DNA of 11,442 nucleotides from Candidatus Hydrogenedentota bacterium (lineage in GTDB: Bacteria; Hydrogenedentota; Hydrogenedentia; Hydrogenedentales; SLHB01), in contig SLSB01000642.1 of assembly GCA_007130675.1 (NCBI GenBank), positions 1 to 11,442 on the forward strand, written 5' to 3'. This document shows, in pieces, positions 7,162 through 11,442 of the stretch. Below the pieces are notes generated by a model. That model worked only from the letters and a program-made list of their open reading frames with translations. It was not told the origin of the DNA and made no database searches. The stretch's first letter is position 1. Every line of letters begins with the position of its first letter. The position numbers were made by a program, and so were the translations under genes.

Positions 7162-8562
7162 ATGCTGAAAAATACGGAAATCGCTTCTTTTATCGACGAA
7201 GAAGCCATCGAGGCCATCCTCGCACACGAAGCCCGCAAGGATGCCGAACGCGTGCGCGACGTGCTGGCGAAGGCCCGCCAGCTCGACGGTCTCGATACGG
7301 ATGAAGTCGCGGCCCTGACGACTGTAAGCGACCCGGAATTGCTCGGCGAAATGTTCGAGACCGCCCGCTATGTGAAAGACCAGATCTACGGGCGGCGGGT
7401 GGTCTTGTTCGCGCCGCTCTACATATCCAACCTCTGCTCGAACGAATGCCTCTATTGCGCATTTCGCAAAACCAACAAAGACGTCAAACGCCGGGCGCTC
7501 AGCCAACAAGAAGTCGCCCACGAGACCCGCATCCTCATCGATCAGGGCCACAAACGCGTCCTTCTGGTAGCGGGCGAATCATATCCCGTCGAGGGGTTTG
7601 ATTACGTCCTGCAATCCGTGGCCACTATTTACGACACGCAGAATGCCAACGGCGAGATCCGCCGCGTCAACGTCAACGTCGCTCCGCTGAGCACCGAAGA
7701 GTTCCGGCAGCTCAAGGCCGCCAATATCGGCACGTACCAACTGTTCCAGGAGACCTACCACCGCGAAACCTATGCAGAAGTCCATGTAGGCGGCATGAAG
7801 CGCGACTACAACTGGCGCATCACCGCCATGGACCGGGCCATGCAAGCGGGCATCGACGACGTGGGCATCGGTATTTTGTTCGGACTGTTCGATTACCGCT
7901 TCGAGATACTTGCACTGATGCAACACATCCGGCATCTCGAGAAGCGTTTCGGCATCGGCCCGCACACGATCAGCGTGCCGCGGCTCGAACCCGCGCTCAA
8001 CGCCAACATCGCCGCCCATCCGCCACACCCCGTTTCGGATGTCGACTTCCGCAAGATCGTCGCGATCCTGCGCCTTGCCGTGCCATATACCGGCATCATC
8101 ATGTCCACGCGCGAAACCCCGAACATCCGCCGCGAGACCTTCGCGCTCGGCGTCTCGCAGATCTCCGCCGGCAGCCGCACCAATCCCGGCGGCTATGCCG
8201 AAGAGGAGGCCTACGATTGCAGCCAGTTCTCGCTCGGCGATCACCGGCCGCTCGATGAAGTCATCCGCGACGTCGCTTCGCTCGGGTACATCCCCTCGTT
8301 CTGCACCGCCTGTTACCGCCTCGGGCGCACCGGAGCAGACTTCATGGACCTCGCCAAGCCCGGCAAGATCAAGGACCATTGCGACGTCAACGCCCTCAGC
8401 ACCTTTGTCGAGTACTTGTGCGACTATGCGTCGCCTGAAACCCGCTCGGCGGGAGAGCAATGCGTCGCGAACGCCCTCGAGGGCATGACTCCCGAGCGCC
8501 GCAACACCGCCCAGGCCCTTATCGGTCAAGTCAAGGCCGGCCGCCGAGACTGCTACGTGTAG
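7162..8562 (+). CDS. hydG: [FeFe]-hydrogenase H-cluster maturase HydG (radical SAM tyrosine lyase)
   Basis: HydG cleaves tyrosine to p-cresol and dehydroglycine and turns the latter into CO and cyanide on an Fe-cysteine auxiliary cluster, supplying the Fe(CO)2CN unit of the H-cluster. At 466 residues it is full length. The radical SAM motif is CSNECLYC (C92, C96, C99), the CX3CX2C form. The C-terminal auxiliary-cluster motif CX2CX22C is intact (C381, C384, C407, within CTACYRLGRTGADF). That motif separates HydG from the thiamine enzyme ThiH. Further typical segments are QISAGSRTNPGGY and HTISVPRLEPA. The ATG follows the kinase stop by 6 nt with AGAGAG and AGGT upstream, so translation may be coupled. 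The partners HydE and HydF and the hydrogenase HydA are not in this window, so activity depends on genes elsewhere. Confidence 0.96.
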   Translation: MLKNTEIASFIDEEAIEAILAHEARKDAERVRDVLAKARQLDGLDTDEVAALTTVSDPELLGEMFETARYVKDQIYGRRVVLFAPLYISNLCSNECLYCAFRKTNKDVKRRALSQQEVAHETRILIDQGHKRVLLVAGESYPVEGFDYVLQSVATIYDTQNANGEIRRVNVNVAPLSTEEFRQLKAANIGTYQLFQETYHRETYAEVHVGGMKRDYNWRITAMDRAMQAGIDDVGIGILFGLFDYRFEILALMQHIRHLEKRFGIGPHTISVPRLEPALNANIAAHPPHPVSDVDFRKIVAILRLAVPYTGIIMSTRETPNIRRETFALGVSQISAGSRTNPGGYAEEEAYDCSQFSLGDHRPLDEVIRDVASLGYIPSFCTACYRLGRTGADFMDLAKPGKIKDHCDVNALSTFVEYLCDYASPETRSAGEQCVANALEGMTPERRNTAQALIGQVKAGRRDCYV

Positions 8563-8735
8563 AACCGGCTATCGTCTCAGAGGCCTGTGCGGTTGCCAAA
8601 AGACACTGGTGCAGTGTTCAGGGGCTGCCTTCTCAAGAATTCCCCGTGTCGCTTGATTCCTGAGGGGCGGCGTTGCACACTAAGGCCGGTGCATGTCACC
8701 ATGAGGGAAGGGAAAAAACCAAGGAGGAGAGCGCC
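8563..8735 (+). promoter_or_regulatory. Spacer between hydG and TM1266-like gene with palindrome
   Basis: These 173 nt carry no credible gene. ACACTG (8603-8608) and CAGTGT (8612-8617) form a perfect 6-bp palindrome around GTG, as either a tight hairpin or a dimer operator. A weaker hairpin GGTG-CATGT-CACC lies at 8688-8700. No U-run follows either, so I do not call a terminator, and no convincing -35/-10 pair is present. The function is unassigned. Confidence 0.35.
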
Positions 8736-8996
8736 ATGAACAAGCACATCGTCTACGGCGTACACGTGATCGACCGGATGAACAAAGTCCCGGATGTCCA
8801 GCAACTGTTTACGGAATATGGGTGCAACATCAAGACCCGCATCGGCCTGCACGACGTCAGCGAGGGTTTCTGTGCGCCCGGCGGCGTGATCCTCCTCGAG
8901 ATGTTTGGCGACGAAAACGTCTGCGAGGAACTGCGCAACAAGCTGGCTGCGCTCGAGGGCGTCGAAGTGCAGGAGATGGTCTTCGAACACCCCTGA
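8736..8996 (+). CDS. TM1266-type putative iron-only hydrogenase system regulator
   Basis: This 86-residue cytoplasmic protein looks like a single ACT/NikR C-terminal-like ferredoxin-fold domain: a strand IVYGVHVID, a helix VPDVQQLFTEY, strands IKTRIGLHDV and GGVILLEMFGD, a helix CEELRNKLAAL and a last strand VEVQEMVFEH. The family was named for its repeated linkage to [FeFe]-hydrogenase maturation genes and is assumed to have a regulatory or ligand-sensing role. It has no DNA-binding domain of its own, and its biochemical role is not established as far as I know. The start is firm: AAGGAGG lies 9 nt upstream of ATG 8736, and earlier in-frame codons back to 8673 precede this ribosome binding site. 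Cysteines 30, 46 and 63 and histidines 4, 10 and 39 could bind metal or a cofactor. It follows hydG in the same direction after 173 nt. Confidence 0.8.
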   Translation: MNKHIVYGVHVIDRMNKVPDVQQLFTEYGCNIKTRIGLHDVSEGFCAPGGVILLEMFGDENVCEELRNKLAALEGVEVQEMVFEHP

Positions 8997-9061
8997 CCCA
9001 CGCGGCCACGCGGCCCGAGAGACTGTGGCAAAGAACCAACACGGCAGACCAGCGAGGACCC

Positions 9062-10309
9062 ATGACACGTTATGCTGTTCAGCAGATACCCATGTGCCTG
9101 TTGGCGCTGTTTGTGGCGCTATGGGCCGGCCCGGCATCGGCCGAGACGCTGCCGCGCCCCCACCCCGTCGAGCAGCCGGAGTCGCCGCTCATGCTCGAGG
9201 GCGACTGGGTGCCCGAAGACCCGCACGACATCGATTTTCACGCACTGCCGCGAATTCCCTCCGAACATGCGGTCGTGAGTGACGTCCGGGACGCGGGCGG
9301 CACCCGCGTCAATCAGCACAATTATCTCGTGCATTTCAACGGGCGGTTCTGGGCGATGTGGAGCGACGGGCCCGGCGAAGCACGAGTGCCGCCGGACGAG
9401 CATCGCGACGTGGTGCCCGGCCACGACCGCGCGGACCAGCGGGTGTCGTTCGCCACGAGCGAAGACGGCCTCGTTTGGAGCGATATTGGCGACGTGGCCG
9501 GCCCGCCCGACGAGGGATTCGGCTGGATCGCGCGCGGGTTCTGGGTGCGCGAGGGCGAGTTGCTCGCGCTGGTGACCCGTTTTAACGCACCGGGTTACCG
9601 CGGAGAGGGCCTGCAGCTGCACGCCTTCATCTGCCGCACGGGCATTCCCGAGGACGGCTGGGAACACCTCGGCCTGGTCTATGACAACGCGATGAACAAC
9701 TTCCCCCCGAAACGCCTGCCCACCGGCGAGTGGATGATGTCGCGGCGGCTCCACGACCGCGGGGTCCATTATCTCGTCGGCGGCGTCGAGGCGTTCGATC
9801 AATGGCAGTCCTACCCCGTGGTGGACTATGAGGGCGAGTTGCTGGCGGAAGAACCGTACTGGTGGATCCTGCCCGACGGCAACTTGCTTGCCCTGTACCG
9901 CGACAACCGCCGCAGCGGGTATCTGTTCCGAGCGTTCTCGACCGATCACGGCCGCGCTTGGACCGACCCCGTCCGGACAGATTTTCCCGACGCACGCTCG
10001 AAGTTCAGCGGCCTTCGCCTCAGCGATGGACGCTACGTGCTGGTATCCAATCCCAACCCGAACGCCCGCAATCCCATGGCGCTTTCCATCAGCGATGACG
10101 GCATCGTCTTCATCAGAATGGGCTATCTCGTTGGCAGCCGGCACGTGGACTACCCTCACGTGATCGAGCATGATGGCCATCTCTACGTCGCGTTCGCATC
10201 GGCGAAGCAGACCGTGGAAGTGCTGAAGATCGCCATGACCGCCATCGATGCCCTCGAAATGCCGCCCGAACCGCTCACCATCCACCGGAATAACGGTGAT
10301 TCCGGGTGA
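9062..10309 (+). CDS. Secreted sialidase-like (Asp-box beta-propeller) protein
   Basis: The 415-residue product begins with a clear signal peptide (hydrophobic core MCLLALFVALWAG, likely cleavage after GPASA near residue 27), so it acts in the periplasm or outside. Three Asp-box motifs mark a six-bladed sialidase-fold propeller: SEDGLVW (133-139), STDHGRAW (293-300) and SDDGIVF (344-350). Exo-sialidases release terminal sialic acids. However, many Asp-box proteins of this type in environmental bacteria have no proven substrate, and I could not locate the full catalytic set of three arginines, Tyr/Glu and Asp. GAGGA lies 3 nt before the ATG at 9062. The frame runs open upstream to 8822, but that part overlaps the regulator gene and has no signal peptide. 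It starts 65 nt after the regulator and may be on the same transcript or separate. Confidence 0.75.
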   Translation: MTRYAVQQIPMCLLALFVALWAGPASAETLPRPHPVEQPESPLMLEGDWVPEDPHDIDFHALPRIPSEHAVVSDVRDAGGTRVNQHNYLVHFNGRFWAMWSDGPGEARVPPDEHRDVVPGHDRADQRVSFATSEDGLVWSDIGDVAGPPDEGFGWIARGFWVREGELLALVTRFNAPGYRGEGLQLHAFICRTGIPEDGWEHLGLVYDNAMNNFPPKRLPTGEWMMSRRLHDRGVHYLVGGVEAFDQWQSYPVVDYEGELLAEEPYWWILPDGNLLALYRDNRRSGYLFRAFSTDHGRAWTDPVRTDFPDARSKFSGLRLSDGRYVLVSNPNPNARNPMALSISDDGIVFIRMGYLVGSRHVDYPHVIEHDGHLYVAFASAKQTVEVLKIAMTAIDALEMPPEPLTIHRNNGDSG

Positions 10310-10329
10310 TCTCCTCGATCAGCCGGGCA

Positions 10330-10341
10330 AACGGGCCCGTT
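10330..10341. repeat. Perfect 12-bp palindrome downstream of the sialidase-like gene
   Basis: AACGGGCCCGTT is self-complementary over all 12 bases and begins 20 nt after the stop. It has no loop and no following U-run, which argues against a standard terminator. It could be a binding site for a dimeric regulator upstream of the next gene, about 120 nt before its promoter. Chance in GC-rich DNA is also possible. Confidence 0.3.
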
Positions 10342-10448
10342 CACGGCGGAAGACTTCGAGCGCCGCCGCATCCGGATAGTACGCGCCTGCTCCTGCGATG
10401 GGGAGCCTTGCCGTGAAGCTCATCGATGCGGTATTCGAAGCGCGCCTT

Positions 10449-10477
10449 TTGAAAGGTTATCCGCGCGCCTCTATACT
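10449..10477 (+). promoter_or_regulatory. Strong sigma70-type promoter for the glycoside hydrolase
   Basis: TTGAAA (10449-10454) and TATACT (10472-10477) are separated by the ideal 17 nt, with 5 of 6 consensus bases in each box. Transcription would start near 10484, giving a leader of about 69 nt to the ATG at 10553. The rest of the 243-nt gap after the sialidase-like gene shows only the palindrome at 10330-10341. The hydrolase is therefore probably its own transcription unit. Confidence 0.65.
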
Positions 10478-10552
10478 GACGCGGCTTGTGCCTGCTGCTG
10501 CCAGGCAGGGCCAATGGGAAACACCCACACGATGGGGAAGAATGGAAAACCT

Positions 10553-11442
10553 ATGCGCACGTCTGCATCTCGTTCGTGGCGGTCTTTACTCATCACCGCT
10601 CTGATGCTTCATCTTGCCGTGAGTTACGCAACCGCGCTGACACACGAGGGCGAAATGCCGCTCCGGCCGGGCGCGGCTGCCGTTGTAATCCATCCCGCTC
10701 TGCCGTACGAAGGTCCGGTGCGTGACGACATGGATGAGTACGGCGGGTGGCTGGGCCTCAAAGGCACTGCAACCGGCTTTTTCCATACGGAACAGGTGGG
10801 CGGCCGCTGGTGGCTCATCACCCCGAAGGGAAACGTCTTCTTCATCCTGGGCATGGGCGGGGGGCCCCGCGACGGCGACGCCGACAGATTGCGTGCCCTG
10901 GGTTTCAATGGGGCCTACGGCGGCTACTACAAACGCGGCACGGAAGGAGGCGATTTCCCATACATGCTCGACCTGAAGTTTCTGCGGCTTGCCCGAAGAG
11001 AGCTTCCCATCGAAGTGCCCGCCGGCCAACCCCCATGGGCGACCTTCCCCGATGTTTTCGACCCCGAGTGGGTGGACGAGTGCGAACGCTATGCGCAAAT
11101 CCACCTCAAGCCTGTTGCCGACGATCCCCTCATGATCGGGTACTGGATAGACAACGAACCGACATTTGAAGGATGGTACGAGGCCGCAACCCGCACCGAT
11201 CCTGACAGCCCGGCGCGCCGGGCGTTTGTCGAAGTCGCCCGGGCGTACTACGCGGACAAACCAGAGCAACTTCCCCGAGATTGGGCGGCCCACGGCGCGG
11301 AGACGCCCGATGATTTGCAGCACGTGAATGGCGCGCCGCCCGCGGTGCCCGGTCTCGCAGAAGCATGGGAGGTCGCGGTGGCCGAGCAGGCCTTCTCAAC
11401 AATCTACCACGCAGCCCGCAGAGCAGCACCTAACCATCTTAA
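10553..11442 (+). CDS. Secreted glycoside hydrolase, clan GH-A-like (beta-agarase/GH50-like), 3' truncated
   Basis: The frame is open from the start to the window end, showing 296 residues of a longer enzyme. A signal peptide is visible (MRTSASRSWRS, then core LLITALMLHLAVS, cleavage near ATA), so the product leaves the cytoplasm. The segment GGRWWLITPKGNVFFILGMGG resembles the strand that opens the barrel in agarase-like (GH50) and related clan-A hydrolases. The motif GYWIDNEPTF has the Asn-Glu pair whose Glu (E202) would be the acid/base. The nucleophile Glu should lie past the window end. Family assignment is by motif only; GH42-like or an unclassified clan-A family remains possible, and the substrate is unknown. 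In-frame ATGs at 10514 and 10532 would add 13 or 7 residues. I prefer 10553 because GGAA lies 5 nt upstream and the signal peptide then has a normal length. Confidence 0.7.
   Translation, partial: MRTSASRSWRSLLITALMLHLAVSYATALTHEGEMPLRPGAAAVVIHPALPYEGPVRDDMDEYGGWLGLKGTATGFFHTEQVGGRWWLITPKGNVFFILGMGGGPRDGDADRLRALGFNGAYGGYYKRGTEGGDFPYMLDLKFLRLARRELPIEVPAGQPPWATFPDVFDPEWVDECERYAQIHLKPVADDPLMIGYWIDNEPTFEGWYEAATRTDPDSPARRAFVEVARAYYADKPEQLPRDWAAHGAETPDDLQHVNGAPPAVPGLAEAWEVAVAEQAFSTIYHAARRAAPNHL

Noticed and set aside
7579..8529. Antisense ORF (316 codons) opposite hydG
   Set aside because: It mirrors the highly conserved hydG frame and shows no ribosome binding site or domain of its own.
8673..8735. 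N-terminal extension of the TM1266-like protein to 107 residues
   Set aside because: The AAGGAGG ribosome binding site lies inside this stretch, directly ahead of ATG 8736, and the extension is charged and not family-like.
8822..9061. N-terminal extension of the sialidase-like protein to 495 residues
   Set aside because: It overlaps the small regulator gene out of frame and would bury the clear signal peptide that begins at 9062.
9119..10285. Long antisense ORF (388 codons) opposite the sialidase-like gene
   Set aside because: It lies wholly within a gene with signal peptide and Asp boxes, its translation is Arg/His/Val-rich without recognisable domains, and GC-rich codon bias routinely opens such frames.
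1..11442. CRISPR arrays, tRNA or rRNA genes, insertion sequences
   Set aside because: No regularly spaced repeats, cloverleaf-like segments, rRNA-like sequence, transposase or terminal inverted repeats were seen.

Overview
This is a GC-rich (about 60 %) bacterial window with long, clean ORFs and large shadow ORFs. The gene mix suggests an anaerobic or facultative Gram-negative from the Planctomycetota, Verrucomicrobiota/Lentisphaerota or Hydrogenedentota neighbourhood. It combines secreted glycan- and lipid-degrading enzymes, a Na+/solute symporter with the long C-terminal tail common in those groups, [FeFe]-hydrogenase maturation and a two-domain GlnE. 'Candidatus Hydrogenedentota' is my best guess, with low confidence; there is no rRNA or marker gene that would decide it.

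Layout. (1) Positions 1-542 (+) hold the C-terminal end of a neutral/alkaline ceramidase-like protein. It converges on (2) an SSS-family sodium:solute symporter (565-2295, -), whose start is better placed at an internal GTG with a strong ribosome binding site. (3) Positions 2296-2772 are a gene-free spacer between the divergent symporter and glnE. It carries candidate promoters for both sides, a 10-bp perfect inverted repeat, a purine-rich tract and a small palindrome that resembles dispersed intergenic repeats. (4) A co-directional block follows: glnE (2773-5754), a soluble GAF histidine kinase (5785-7155), hydG (7162-8562) and, after a 173-nt spacer, a TM1266-type small regulator (8736-8996). 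(5) A secreted sialidase-like Asp-box protein occupies 9062-10309. (6) After a strong sigma70-type promoter (10449-10477) comes a secreted clan-A-like glycoside hydrolase (10553 to the window end, cut off).

How the genes may work together. The kinase stop and the hydG start are only 6 nt apart, so the kinase and the [FeFe]-hydrogenase maturase are probably co-transcribed. With the TM1266-like gene next door this looks like a small hydrogenase maturation/control module, although hydE, hydF and the hydrogenase itself are not in view. GlnE, 30 nt upstream of the kinase, ties nitrogen-status control of glutamine synthetase to the same transcript. The flanking genes (ceramidase-like, symporter, sialidase-like, glycoside hydrolase) fit a heterotroph that degrades complex glycans or glycolipids outside the cytoplasm and ferments the products.

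Most of the window is recognisable family-level biology. The points most worth a second look are the kinase-hydG coupling, the structured spacer before glnE with its likely mis-callable start, and the hydG/TM1266 spacer palindrome. I do not see a clearly new multi-gene system.
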